64,000 nucleotides of DNA from Lineus longissimus (GCF_910592395.1 NC_088313.1:16506437-16570436); one strand, 5' to 3'. Positions 33,865 through 46,694 are shown, numbered from the stretch's first letter. The notes: generated by a model not told the origin, from the letters alone. Program-made: numbers and translations.

Positions 33865-36800
33865 CTCCTGTTCAGGCCCATGTTGCCTATCAGAAGCTGT
33901 CCCCTTTGGTGGCACCTTTCCCTTCCTAGGAGAATTAGGAGTTCCCTGTTTTCCACCAACATTTTTCATCTTCGATTTACCATCACTTGTGTTCGATGCT
34001 ATAGGTTTGCTGTTGCTTGTTTTCTTTTTGCCTTTACTTTTTACATTTTTGGATTTTGTTGGTTTTTCAGAGCTTTTGTCGCTATAGTAATCAGTTGCAG
34101 GCAGAAACATGACGTCGGTGACTGTCCAAAATGTCTTCACAATATCTGGAACAGACAAAGTTGTTTAAGACAACTTATGGTGTCAAATTAAGGTCGAGCT
34201 CCTGACCCAAGAAAAAAGTGTGCAGAGGCTTACAGGGGTACAGAGTTTACATCAACCGCCGTATTACAGGAAGTATAGAGATGGCACAGTCTTTTGTTTC
34301 AATTTCATGATGACTAATGAAGTGGTCTTAGATCAATGAAACTAGAGTACTAACAACTTAAGTCACGGACCTACTGTACATGCATCAACAGTCAATATCT
34401 CCCTCACTTACCATATGGAATCCCTCCTTCCTTCTGTTCATCATAGAGATAAACTGACATCTTGTAGTTAAAGGGACGGTCTTCCTTCAGCTAAAAACAA
34501 AAATTTTAATTGACACGGTGCTGTTGATCATTGCACAGCAACCTCCAGCAAGTGCTATCAAAAATGAAATACAAGTTCTTTAATATATAGCAGTTATACT
34601 CTTCCACTATACAGTCTCAAAGTTGACATTCATTCTCGGTCTACTCAAGGAACCTTTCTGTGGAAACAAGAAGTGCACTACACTTAGCCATTTCAGGCAA
34701 CATAGACCTACTCACATCTCGCACTTTGACAGTCCAGAGGCCTTCATAGAAAGGATCACAGTGTAAAATGCTAGTGTGCATCGTGGAGTTTTCCTGAAAA
34801 AGATATGTCACTGTCGCAATGTAGTAATGCAGACGACACTAATGCACTGTGCAATGCCTTCGCATACATCTGTAAAAGGTCGGGGTTGAATCACGGGGAT
34901 CCCAACTGTGAAATGCATTGGAACCGGCCATATTTATGCGTTTTCTCGAAGATGCCTCAAGCAGATATTAATCTGAGCCACCGATAATCAATGAAGATAT
35001 TTGTATACGTACATCTTCCGAAATCTTCAACTTGCTCAAGTCCATGACAGCATCCTTCCAGCAATGAACCTTCCCCTTTGGATCCATCACAGTGATGAAC
35101 AGCCTGAGAATATTAGATGATGACTCAGTTGGATTGGCGCTTCCAATAATAAATGGGTAACCGTCTGGTGAAAAGGTTCGATTCAAACTTCCGACTGGGA
35201 AGCTGAAGTATTTTCTGTTGTCTGCATTGTTTATCTTTTCCGTATCTGAAACGAAATAAGAAACCTGAACATTCGATAACAAAACAATACCCTTTCCTTA
35301 CAACTGTACCTATTAGTCACATGAAGACCGTCCATTTGACCCCATATCTCTGCCTATCATCCTTTCATCAAAACCTTTTGACAAGACCATTCTTTGGAAA
35401 GCTTCCGACTGGCTCTTTTTAATGGTTCTATATCTGACAAGAGTAAATTAACCTATAGCTGAAAACATAAATTTGTTGAGATTTCATCAAAATCATCACC
35501 TACCTGTACAAGCCTTTGAAGAAGGGCTGATGTGAAAGTAGATGTTCACCCACATGAAGACGCCCCCAGATGGCTGGACAGGCACAGGGAAGTTATGAAA
35601 CAAGCAAGGTGGCCTGAAAATTGAGTTTCAAGTATCATCTAACATGTTATTAAATTTGCCAGTAAAAATCAGATTTCTGACAACATTGAGGGCCGGTACT
35701 TGGACAAGTGGTGAATACATGTGTATCAGATATGTTTTGAATAGGAACAAACTTCCAAAACAGTTCTAGGGACTGGTCTCATAAAGTATAATCAAATGAA
35801 CAAAGGACTCTTATCATCAACGCCAAGTGCTTACCCATCTGGTCCCTCAGGATGCATGATGTCAGGCCTGGTGTTGACATTGAGCATGCGTAGATGTCCT
35901 CCAGGGTAACATGACGATGGTTTCACCATATCAAGTGACGCCCGCAGTTGTTTCTTCTTCTCTGGCTTCCCCTTGGTGCTGCTGACCTGAAGGGTAAATG
36001 AGAGAGTTCATGAGAAAATAAAGGTCAAAACTTTTTTCAAGGAGTCAACCCTGATCAACGGGCTTACGTATCCGGAGCGTTTCTCGATCATAAGACTGCC
36101 ACTCTATAAAGCAACTTGGCACAGTGTTATTTTTTTCGGCACACCCATTATAAAAGCTACATGGTCTGCAACTGGGAAAGTATGACCACATCTCATCGGT
36201 TCTTAGGTCTCTTCACTGGCTCCCGGTGAAGCAGCGTGTCATTTTCAAGGTCCTCCTGATGTGTTTCAAGGTGGTCCGGGGTTATGCACCTGCATACCTG
36301 AGCCTCAAACATGTTGAGAGGCAGCGTGTCACCAGGTCATCTAATGACACGTCATTGGCGTGTATGCGGATAAAGACAGGATTCGGTGACCGCTGCTTCT
36401 CATCATGTGGTCCCCGGTTGTGGAATGCCCTACCGGAGCACATCAGGGGGGCGGACGCGCTGCTTGCTTTTAAACGACTCCTAAAATCCTGGCTGTTCGA
36501 GGAAGCATTTCTTGGTGGGGAGGTAGCGCCTTGAGCAGGTTTACCTGGAGTTTGGCGCTCTATAAGACATTGTTGATTGATTGATTGATTGAACTGGTCA
36601 AATTTATAGGCAATCAAACCAGAGTTCAACAAGTGACCATTGAACATCTTGCTTGAACACCTACCACATCCATATCAAGCCAGTATCCAAATTCATCGAC
36701 AGTTTTCTTGCCCATGGCATGGGGATGTTCGCAGCATGGATCAGATGGTGCCAGTTTCCTAAACATCGCAAACTTTATGTGTTCTATCAGATAGCTTTCA

Positions 36801-39800
36801 CCCCTTTCTGCAAGCAGTTTCTCAATCACCAGTTCACCCATTTGCCTGAAAGACACCAAAGAGTTGAATGGTGAAATTCTGTGTTTATTGGCAAGGAAGA
36901 AAAGCCTGGTGCCTAATTCCTCACCACGAAGTGGTCTGTTTGAATCTGGTTTGGGTAACTCCTGCTCTTTGGTGGAGACCTTAGTATAGGAGGCCGAGTT
37001 CCATTGGTCTATTTCCACAACGATGAAGTCCTGTCAACTGCCAAATTTTCACACTTTTTTGCAATTCGCACAAAATGTATTCTGGTATTACCGTAATGAT
37101 AATGATGATGAAAATTTAAACAACATCATAACTCACCCTATCATGTTCCTTGGCAGTATATTGCTGACTTCATGATAGTAGCCATCTAAAGCCCACTTAA
37201 TGACCTCAAGTCTGGTGCGGTCTTCATGATTAGGACTAAACTTCCTGGCGAAGTAGAAATGATTCGTTTCGTACTGCACCTTGGGGAAGTCGTGTGGAAC
37301 GATGGTTCCTGGTCCCTGCAAAAGAAGACGAATACAGAATTGATTCAAATAGATGAAAAAACTGGTATACTATCATGACTATGTTCCAATCCCTCAGAAC
37401 CAAACACCATGTCATACACCCCACACAAGCATATCATTCACTTTCCACAAAATACTTTCTCGGTTTTCAAAGAGCAGCTAAAAGGCAATCATTTGAACTC
37501 AAACAACAGGCTCCAAGAAGTGTCTCAACTGGGAGTCGAACCCATGACCTCTCATCATGAAACAAATAATCTTCTTCCACTTCTTCCCATAGGCTTCACA
37601 TCAAGGAATGTAACTCGGCGAGTAATGCTACTGATAAAACTAATTGCTTATTTGCACAGAGTTGTTCCCTGAAAGACGAAACAATGTTTACTCACACTTC
37701 CACATAGGTCCACGTCATCTGAATGTTTGCATAGTTTATTAGCAGTCTCCCCCTCAAATGGTTTCAGCAGTGTTGTGCTGCTTAACAGAAGTGTGGACCT
37801 GAAATAAGCACGGTTTCATAACACTTTGCAACCAACATGAACAAGTTTGGTGACCCATCCACTGATTAACCGCTCTCAGCGTTGCCTAACTTTGGTGACA
37901 GGGTCGAGTACATCAACCACAACCCCAGAAAGGATATTCCTCAACAGAGTGGGTGGTCTCTTTTCAGTGTGATACAAGACTTGGTGTAATTCTATACATG
38001 TCTTCCAGGCCGGGCGGCCATGTTTGGTAGTCACAGAGATTTGAGCTGGGTGGCTTATTTTGAAACGGGCTCTTCAATGTTGATGTCACAGAATGAGCCA
38101 TCCACCTTGGTTGGTGATGCAACATCTCTCCTGACCTCACTCCACTATGTGTCATGAGTTGTGCGTGGAACGGGGCTAGGGGACTTTGCTTCATGAAAAA
38201 CATTTATAAACTCACTTGAATCGAGAATGCTGCAGTATTGTCGCTATGTAACTCTCATCGGGGATAATGGAGGTCTGCAGGTAATGGGTCATCGCGTTGA
38301 TCTTATCACCTCTATCATTTGACACAAGAAAAGTGGCAAAATCCCTACTGATTATCTTGAATTGAGAACTGCCTGAAACTTGAGGATATTTCTGTTCCCT
38401 AGCAGAGGAGTTATAAACATGTGCACCACAACTGTACCTGGAATGAATAGGAACATAGGTTACAGTTATCAGTATTCTTCTTGTTATTTTCCAGGGAGTA
38501 TTCCTCCTCCAAGGCAGGATGAGCATTTTTATGTTCCAATACGGTCAGGGCCAATTGGATTTGCTGTCCTAGTGACTCCATCTTTGGCCAGAACGGAATC
38601 CATGCTCTGGCAACGCCTCAAGGCACAAGCAGTCTAAGTTTTATGTCTCCTTCCAAGGGCAAAGTTATCATTTTGAAAGCACCTTCAAGCCTCAAAGATT
38701 AAAACAGGCTGAGTTGGTGTACAATTAGATATGACACACAAAGAAAGTCATTGGGATTGATTATGCATTTATCAACAGGGTCAAAAGGTAAAAGATTCAT
38801 ACTGGACTTTCTACTCAAGTCCTTACTTTTTTCCTTACTTTTTTTGAAAGTAGTAAAGGAAACTTACTACACTGAACTTTGACAAGCCAGACAACTGTTT
38901 AAGTGATGCCACTTTGGTACATGACTTTAACTGTTAGAGATTTGATTTCAACTCAATATAATGTAGTGAAGACAACAGTTTCTTCTACCACTACCATCAG
39001 GTTAAAAGTAAATCAGAAAATACCCTAGTTTCACCATTCTAAAATCACTTCCAAATACAGATGGTCTCTCAACTCCATTTAACATGCTGAACCTGGATAG
39101 ACAATGGATTCAGGTGACCACCAGTCGCCCGATAGTCAAAACCTCTTGTACTAGCTTGGCCTTAGTGTCGATTTCAGAGAAGCGTTCTTAGATTGGTGTA
39201 ACTGGAGTACTTGTTTGTAAAGATGCTGCTCACCAAGCATATCTGGATGGCTTATCCAAGACAAACCAGATAGGTTTATTCAACCGAAGCAAATTTGCAG
39301 CTGAAAGAAAAGACCATCACCGTAGAAGCGAGAGAAGCAATATAGAATAAATCATGTGGACTTTAACTCTTGTACCCACCCTCATCTGACAGGCAAGTCC
39401 AAAGCACGGCCCTGCTTTTATCAAGGTATTTATTTGGCATCTGTGGCAAAATGATTCTGGCATACCATACCATACAATGTCATGATCTCTTATATACAGG
39501 AATAGAAACTCTTGCAAACAGGAATAGAAACTCTTGCATACAGGAATAGAAACTCTTGTATACAGGAATAGAAACTCTTGTATACAGGAATAGAAACTCT
39601 TGCATACAGGAATAGAAAGTCTTGTATACAGGAATAGAAACTCTTGTATACAGGAATAGAAACTCTCATATACAGGAATAGAATCTCTCGTATACATGAA
39701 TAGAAACTCCTGTATACAGGAATAGAAACTCTTGTATACAGGAATAGAAACTCTTGTATACAGGAATAGAAACTATTGTATACAGGAATAGAAACTCCTG

Positions 39801-42800
39801 TATACAGGAATAGAAACTCTTGTATACAGGAATAGAAACTCCTGTATACAGGAATAGAAACTCTTGTATACAGGAATAGAAACTCCTGTATACAGGAATA
39901 GAAACTCTTGTATACAGGAATAGAAACTCTGGCCTAAAACTGAGAAGGAACCTTATCCACTTGCAATTGCTCACCAGACGTTAAAATTATTTGTATCATC
40001 GCCACCTGGAAGTCTACCTAGAGGTTTGTAGAGAGTATGACCTGTCAAAAGAATCATATCAAACTATAACCTGACAAAGCAATATTGATTAAGCCTTTTT
40101 CAGAGCAAAAGGTGGAGACACTGAGCCAAATGCAGTGAGTTGCAGAAAGTCCTGCAGGCTGGAACTGAAGACATGACGCGTGTTGTCCTTTCGCACTATA
40201 TTGAAACCATTATAAATTACTTTCTGTTAATGGCGAAGTCACATTCAGAATACAAGTTTGTAATTTGGGTCATGGGGGCCCTATATTCAGCCTCTTCGAG
40301 GAACTGGATAAAGATCCAGTGCCTTTGATGATGTACAAGGGTGAGGAAAGCCTCTCCTTTTGACCCTCAAGGAATAAACATGGTATTTTCCCATGAATGT
40401 AATCGTACCTCTGTGTGGTGCGAGAGCCGCAGCAAGGTCGTCCACATCTCTGAGGGCCAGGTCAGAACCGCTCAAATTGACGATGAAATCCCAGATGCCC
40501 ATCCGCAGCAGTTCTTCATAGCACTAGAACATATCAAGAGATGCATAAAGGACCAAATAATCAAAGTTTGGCAGTTGTATATCGTCACCCTCATAAAATA
40601 AATGCCCATTAGTTATCTTTTCGCCAAGTTGATATTTTTGCCTGAGTCAGCTCTTTATCACAAGGGTCACCTGTGGCAAAAGTGCTTAACTCAATGTCTC
40701 ATCTCCTGGTGTGTAGGAAGGTCATTGGAATAACTGCCTAAGTCAAGCTGGGGACTTACTCAGATTTACCTTATGCCTAAATCAAACAAATGTGACTTAG
40801 GCAGTCTTACATCATGCAGCATGGCCGCCAGAATCTGCAAAAATATAACAGCTGGGAAAATTTAGCTGTTTAAAGTGTACACTCTTACCTCCAGCTCAGC
40901 TCTTAGTATTTGAAATGAACCCCAAGACGTTGAAAATGACCTGAAAGGAAGGAGAAATTTCCTGCAGGTGAATTTATACAGAATCATATCATACTGACAC
41001 CACAGTTAATTTGCTGTATTCTCAAAACATTTAGAGGGTATTTGCAAAACCTGATAACTATCACAGGATCTATATTCAAACAAATGACCACTGACCTTTC
41101 AATCGGAATAACTCTGATATTCTTGGCATTCTTGTGAACTTCTTTAATGTAATTTCCAATTTTCTGAAAAACAAAAGCATCAAAGGACGCCAATCAAGAT
41201 TCTATATCAATGATACCAAGTATTGATACTAAGCTTAAAGTATAAATTAATCCATACTTAATGGTACAGTCGAATTTGCGATAGTCAATATTACTATTTG
41301 GCATCAACTCGAAAACTGGGGGTCCCTGCCTTCAGGCACGTTATGGGCTTTGAGATACAGATAATAATAGCTTCACATATAACTGTCTGCCCATTTACAT
41401 TGATTAATCTTTGAGATGAGAAAGTACATGTAGATCACAAATTTGTTTCTTGATTTGAAGTGGAGAGCACACGATTAAAGTAAGTATTTAAAGCCACCAC
41501 CTCAAGAGTTTGAACTGGACCCAAGTTGAGAGAACTGTAGGAAGTGAAAAATGTTGTTTGCGACCTATGCTCCACCTGTTGGAGTCATAGGGTTAAGTAA
41601 GTGACTCAAACCTCTTAATCAAATGCACAGCTTACCTTTCGGAATTGTGTAGATCTTTTATCGACGTGAATGACGTAGAAATGGTGTGGACGGTATATCT
41701 GGTCAACAAGTTGGAACTGGAAATAGAATCATAATGAGTAAAGTATAGCACCAAGAAAAAAAGAAAATGTTCAATTCCATGAACAGAAGTTAATGACTTG
41801 AGTCAAGAATCATGGTTCTATGTTTCAATCAATGCAAAGTGTCTTGCTCAAGGTCACAGGGATGCAACAGCTCTCTCAATCAAAATAATCATGATTCTAC
41901 TTACGACTGCTTCTGCATTGGCATGTACGAGAAGGAAAAACCCCATTTTGGCAGGAATCAGGCTCATGTGAGGATCCCGGTGAACTGGAATAAGATGTTT
42001 TCATACATCAAAGCAAATAACAACATGTAACAGAGGAAAAACATCAAGGTCCAACCGGGGATTGAACCCGGGACCTCTCGCTTAAGGCCATCACTCTACC
42101 GACTGAGCTAAAGGGAATTTCCCTCTAGCCTGGGCTAGTAGGAATGATGCCACCACTACAAACAGAATTGACTCCATGACTCCAATGAACATATCGGCAA
42201 TTGTGACAGCTGGTTGCGACTCTGACCACAACAGACCCATTTGGAACAAAAGGAAATTATAACTTCGAAATCTCTTTCCATGCAGCACAGCGATGATATG
42301 AGTATTGAAAGCCATGAGCACACGTCTATCCCAATGCTTCCATTACTTAACTCATCATGTAATCAATGCTACTGGATTAGACAATTTGAATCCAGGGAAT
42401 TAACAGAACAAGTTACCTTTGACATAATTTGCAGTATCTGGACGGAAACCATTCTTTGGAAGACTGTTGAAGGAAAATGGCGGCTTGCTGGAGTTTCTCT
42501 GGAAAAGAAGGCAGCATATTCAATCATTAGGATATGTCACAGAGACTGATGATGCAGATTTGCTAACAGAACTGATATTGTCATTGGAATAGCGATAGTA
42601 CTCCATCCCTTCGTAATGAAATCAACAACACTTTTGGATTTTGAAGATCCAATGTACTCTAGTTGAGTGCGCAAAGAACAAAAGGATGGGAATTTTACTG
42701 AACTGCTCCTCTTTCTCTAAGTCAATTTCGTTTAAACATTCTTTCACCTTTTCGACAAAAAATGGAGGGATACAATCGCCATGCTTGTTGTACTTATGAG

Positions 42801-45800
42801 CGCAGTATTCATCCAGAATTTCACGTCGGCATTGGGGAGTTTCAACTCTGGAATGAAAATTACTGAATATCAGAATTAGTCATTTGAAAAGAATCAAGCA
42901 CTGTTTTCCTGGATGGTCATCTTGCACTCTCGGTGACATCGGACAGAAAGCACCCAAAAAGTCATGACATGGTGGCTGGAAAGGCCAATGAGCCTTTTCA
43001 GGTGGTATTCTAAGTGTCATCGCTGATTGATTGTCAGGAGGATCACCGACATCAAATTCATAAGTTTTTTATCCACCCTGAATATCAATTCCAAAGCACA
43101 TTTCGTTCCCTTTGAAGAATTCAAGGGTTAATCGTCTTCACTCCACAAACCAATCGCCACACTATAGCATTAAGTAGACTGAGTCACGAAGGGGCTCGGC
43201 AAGTTTGCTGCTGCGTCAACAGATAACACAGAATAGGAGATGGCATTACCCATAATCCGACATGAGATGGACCTCAATTAATGGCTAACAAGATACATGT
43301 CGGCACTGTCAATGTCCTACTTATGTTGCCATGGATCTTGAGACCACATACACGATCTTAGCATGACAGACTCAGCTGGGTCTGGAACACATGGAGTTGC
43401 AAGTACAAAAAGTCTGGCAGGAGCTACATGTAGGGGTCAAATTGGTAGTCTTCAGGTGACTAGCATCAGCAGTTATTTTGACTTGGACCTGGACTGTCAA
43501 CCCAGTCAATAAGTTTCGAGAATTTGGAACATGTGACTCGCTCTACCAAAACTAGGCACTTGTCGCATCTGAACTCGACAGGTTGATACGGACTTGTTGT
43601 TCATTTCCCTATTGTAGACCTTTTGTGAAATCTATTACAAACTGATTTGGTCACATTTCACAAAAGGTCTACAATAGGGAAATGAACAACAAGTCCGTAT
43701 CAACCTGTCAAGTTCAGATGCGACAAGCGCCTAGTTTTGGTAGAGCGGGTCACACATTCTCAAAGAACCTCAATCCTTTTAAAGATAATTTCAACATTTT
43801 TGCCATTTGCAAATATCGATGTCGCCGTCAGCCCTTTAAGAGTTAACTCCATCATCCATGCCATTATCAAGGTGGCCATCAGATAATGGACATCACAAAT
43901 TGATTAGTCCATCAGAGAAGATATAACCAGCTGGATAATGGGCTCAAGACTGTAATGGAATTTGACATTAATTGGTTTCAACGGCATGATTATACCCATT
44001 CCATTTCACTCCGTTTCATGAATTAAGTAACAAACTTGTATTTCGATGAAACCAATTACTGATATCAATTCCACTGGGGATAAACTGGAAAGTTTGTCAA
44101 ACTATTCCATTTTGATGATTGACAAATGAGACCATCAGTTAGATGTATTAAGTATGAGTAAAATAGTTACAAATATAATTTTGCAAAGCTTTGGGCCTGC
44201 TCTATAGACCATAAAGTTACATCTAACAACATTTGTACGACATCAATATCTATGTAACATGAATAAGTTAATCCAGGCGACGGGGGTTTGGGACACGAGA
44301 TGTGGAACTTCATCATGTATAAACAGCTTTGGTCTTTTGCTAGACAGCAGTAGCATCTCGTCATCTGGTACGAGGAATCTCAATTTTACGTCCACTTCAA
44401 AGGACCTGACAACTAGGTAAAGTAACTTGTCCATGGTAAAAAGTGTGGTGTCTTTGCAATCACTCATATGTGACTCGCTCTACCAAAACTAGGCGCTTGT
44501 CGCATCTGAACTTGACAAGTTGATACGGACTTGTTGTTCATTTCCCTATTGTAGACCTTTTGTGAAATCTATTACAAACTGATTTGGTCACATTTCACAA
44601 AAGGTCTACAATAGGGAAATGAACAACAAGTCCGTATCAACCTGGCAAGTTCAGATGCGACAAGCGCCTAGTTTTGGTAGAGCGGGTCAAATATAAGTCC
44701 CAACTCAACCTGACCAATACCAAGAAAGCCACCAACATGACAGAAATGGCTAATCACTTTTATGATCATACGTCCGAATGACCATCACATTCTGCGCCAA
44801 ACATCACAACGTTAATGAAATGTGGATGAGATGATCCAAATAACACGAGGATGATAGTAATAGCTTTCTCCTTTGAAGTGACGGTGATGATTTTCTAGAT
44901 GAAAGGACATATATGTATCATAATATTAGGGTAGTTTGTATTTGCAATGACCGTCAGAGCAGGTTTTTAGCTAAGCAATAATGTGTGCTATAAATAGCTA
45001 AATATTTTTTGACAAGTTTTGTAGTTCGTTTATTTTGCCTTGCTTCTCCTGAATGACTTTTTCGTGATGAATGGACTTATCATGTCTGTTTAGTTTCTGT
45101 TTGCAAAGACTATCAGACATTCAGAGGAAGATTTTTAGTTCACTGAGCAAAAAGTCTCAGATTCGACAAGAGAGTTAAGTTATGCAAATTAAAGGTTGAA
45201 AGGTTAACAAAATCTCCATTTCAAACTGGCAAAGAATCTTTTACATACCTTCCTAGCACTTTCCACAAATCTTCAGCAACATCCTTACTTGCTGGAGGAT
45301 CCAAACTACAGTTACCATAGAAACTGAAAACAAATTATTAGAAGAATTTGATCTTTTAAGAAGTCGATCCTTCAAAACTGACAGCAACATTACTGCTGTT
45401 AGACAATCTAATGTCAAGGGGCTTACCTAAAGATTACTCTCAAAAGAGGATTTTTTTCTCTGGCAGACAGAAAAAATATTAGTCCAACACCATCCTAAGG
45501 ACTGCTTGAAATAGTTTATTTAGTGGCAAGAACTCAGGCTTCAGAGGACAACATCATCTTTGTTATCAGTTGAAAATCACAACCTTTGGATTGTACCTTA
45601 GGCTGCGTAGCTACAGGCAGTCTCCTTGTGTTTCCATCGCCTCCATAGCATGCTACAGCTACTGCATGACAAGACCAGACAATATAGTAATCAAGAGCTA
45701 CTAATTAGGCTAACCGTGCTCAGGTCTTGCTCCAACAAATGCTTCATTAGTGGTGTGACCGAGGAGCTGCAATAACCACAGTGTCATCTCGTTTTTAAAA

Positions 45801-46683
45801 TGGGATGGGATGTCGGGGGGGGGGGGGGGGGCGGAAGTGGGTATCTGTCAGACATCCCATTTAAACAAAGGCCCCATCCCAAATCCCAACAGACAATTCT
45901 GGCAAATCCTGACATTCCCTTTCGAAAAAGACCCCAGTACATTGCCAAAAGATGTCTCCCGAGTTTGTTCAATGTATCTGATAGGCATCATAAAGGCATT
46001 TTAGTAAGTATCAATGAAACTTACCCAAGATTTCTAGCCTCAGCTGCCGGGGGACACTCGATCATGAACACGTCTTCCTCATTGATGACATTGAACGCGA
46101 TATTCGCTTTTGCATAGTCTCCATTCAAAATGTCTTCATCTGGCAAAGTTCGTGCATTCATGAACAAACTGTGTTGATTACGCAACTTTGGACTCCCAGA
46201 GTGCTGCGACAAAAACGGCAGGAATTTTTGGGAGTAGAGATCATCGGTAGCACAGGTGTAGTTCACCTGCAGAACTTTTCTCTGCTGCGGCAGTGGATCC
46301 TTCTGGCACAACTCGTTGCCGAATTTGAATAAGCAGGACTGGTAGCCGAGACAATGACGTATGGAGTCGCATGGTTCCGGCTTCGACATCCATTTCAGCG
46401 TGGTGTCGTTAAAACTATAAGAGGACGTCAAATTCCATGCGAAGCTTTTCGTGAGATTCATGGACAGAAATGTGATGTCAATGTTCCAAATGAAATACTG
46501 TTCTGGGCACTTGAAAGCGGAATTAGGTTGAACTTCATGAAACGTGTTGTTGAAATTGATGAATTTGGCACCATATTCTATAGAATTCTGTACTGAATGT
46601 CTCGGGGTCTGTAGCAGGCCCATCAATATTGCTATGAGAATCGTCTTTAACTCCATCTTGAGAACCAACAGACTATCAAACAT
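33865..46683 (-). CDS. Xylosyltransferase-like GT14 protein with N-terminal SUEL-type lectin domain
   Basis: Predicted secretory-pathway protein O-xylosyltransferase homologue (UDP-xylose to serine, the first step of glycosaminoglycan linkage). Exons: 46025..46683, 45249..45323, 42699..42847, 42417..42498, 41905..41962, 41636..41716, 41096..41163, 40889..40940, 40811..40834, 40409..40523, 39975..40041, 38216..38437, 37696..37798, 37137..37315, 36665..37030, 35835..35986, 35504..35613, 35013..35245, 34716..34793, 34412..34490, 33865..34145. Phases agree at every junction except 37137/37030, where one base is unexplained. Domains: signal/anchor (10-25); SUEL-like lectin (55-144; HCLGYQSC, VLQVNYTC); cysteine segment CRREILDEYCAHKY; GT14 core (FFLLVHANAEAV, FYVIHVDKRSTQF near 357, WDFIVNLSGSDLALR near 435, DESYIATIL, KLCKHSDDVDLCGS, FYFARKFSP); xylosyltransferase C-terminal domain (LFFLANKHR, EGLWTVKVRD). 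The last exon is a Lys/Gly/Ser-rich linker. Unspliced, it would stop at TGA 33856-33858. Confidence 0.85.
36150..36591 (+). mobile_element. 5'-truncated LINE (CR1/L2/Rex1-like), 3' end
   Basis: The frame from about 36150 through 36532 encodes the C-terminal end of a non-LTR retrotransposon reverse transcriptase: KYDHISSVLRSLHWLPVKQR, FGDRCFSSCGPRLWNALPEH, LLAFKRLLKSWLFEEAF, then TGA. It is followed by GGCGCTCTATAAGACATTG and a (TTGA)n tail to 36591, as expected for 3' ends of this LINE group. The fragment lies antisense in an intron of the xylosyltransferase gene. The catalytic RT core is missing. Confidence 0.88.
37525..37600 (-). mobile_element. tRNA-derived SINE head (probable)
   Basis: A B-box-like sequence on the minus strand (GGTCATGGGTTCGACTCCC, 37531-37549) follows a weak A-box (TGGGAAGAAGTGG near 37578-37590). 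No cloverleaf can be drawn, so this is a SINE rather than a tRNA gene. Intronic. Confidence 0.5.
39497..39932. repeat. 22-bp minisatellite, 20 copies, intronic
   Basis: CAGGAATAGAAACTCTTG with a short variable linker (TATA, CATA, CAAA) repeats at an exact 22-bp period from 39497 to 39915. It lies 42 bp downstream, in gene orientation, of the 67-nt exon 39975..40041. Because 22 is not a multiple of 3, frames through it cycle; the apparent minus-strand proteins there are artefacts. Confidence 0.97.
42049..42122 (-). mobile_element. tRNA-derived SINE head
   Basis: The minus strand reads TAGCTCAGTCGGTAG (A box, 42097-42111) and CCCGGGTTCAATCCCCGG (B box, about 42055-42073). The acceptor arms do not pair and the anticodon stem fails, so it is not a functional tRNA gene. 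Intronic, between exons 41905..41962 and 42417..42498. Confidence 0.75.
43533..43753. mobile_element. 221-bp fold-back MITE, copy 1
   Basis: Two arms of nearly 100 bp (left end GTGACTCGCTCTACCAAAAC, right end its near reverse complement) flank a spacer of about 25 nt, so the whole element can fold into one long hairpin. ACAT lies on both sides (43529-43532 and 43754-43757), a 4-bp target duplication. No ORF. Intronic in the xylosyltransferase gene. Confidence 0.92.
44470..44690. mobile_element. 221-bp fold-back MITE, copy 2
   Basis: Same length and nearly the same sequence as 43533-43753, 716 bp away in the same intron and orientation. It is flanked by ATAT (44466-44469 and 44691-44694), so it has its own 4-bp target duplication and is an independent insertion. 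Confidence 0.92.
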
Positions 46684-46694
46684 TGGCTTCCTAA

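Noticed and set aside
39497-39932. CRISPR-like array
   Set aside because: Continuous 22-bp tandem repeats without unique spacers, in a eukaryotic intron.
39317-39974. Repetitive minus-strand proteins (FLFLYTR...SIPVYKS type)
   Set aside because: These are translations of the 22-bp minisatellite; no coding signal.
42049-42122. tRNA gene on the minus strand
   Set aside because: A and B boxes are good, but the acceptor and anticodon arms do not pair; better explained as a SINE head.
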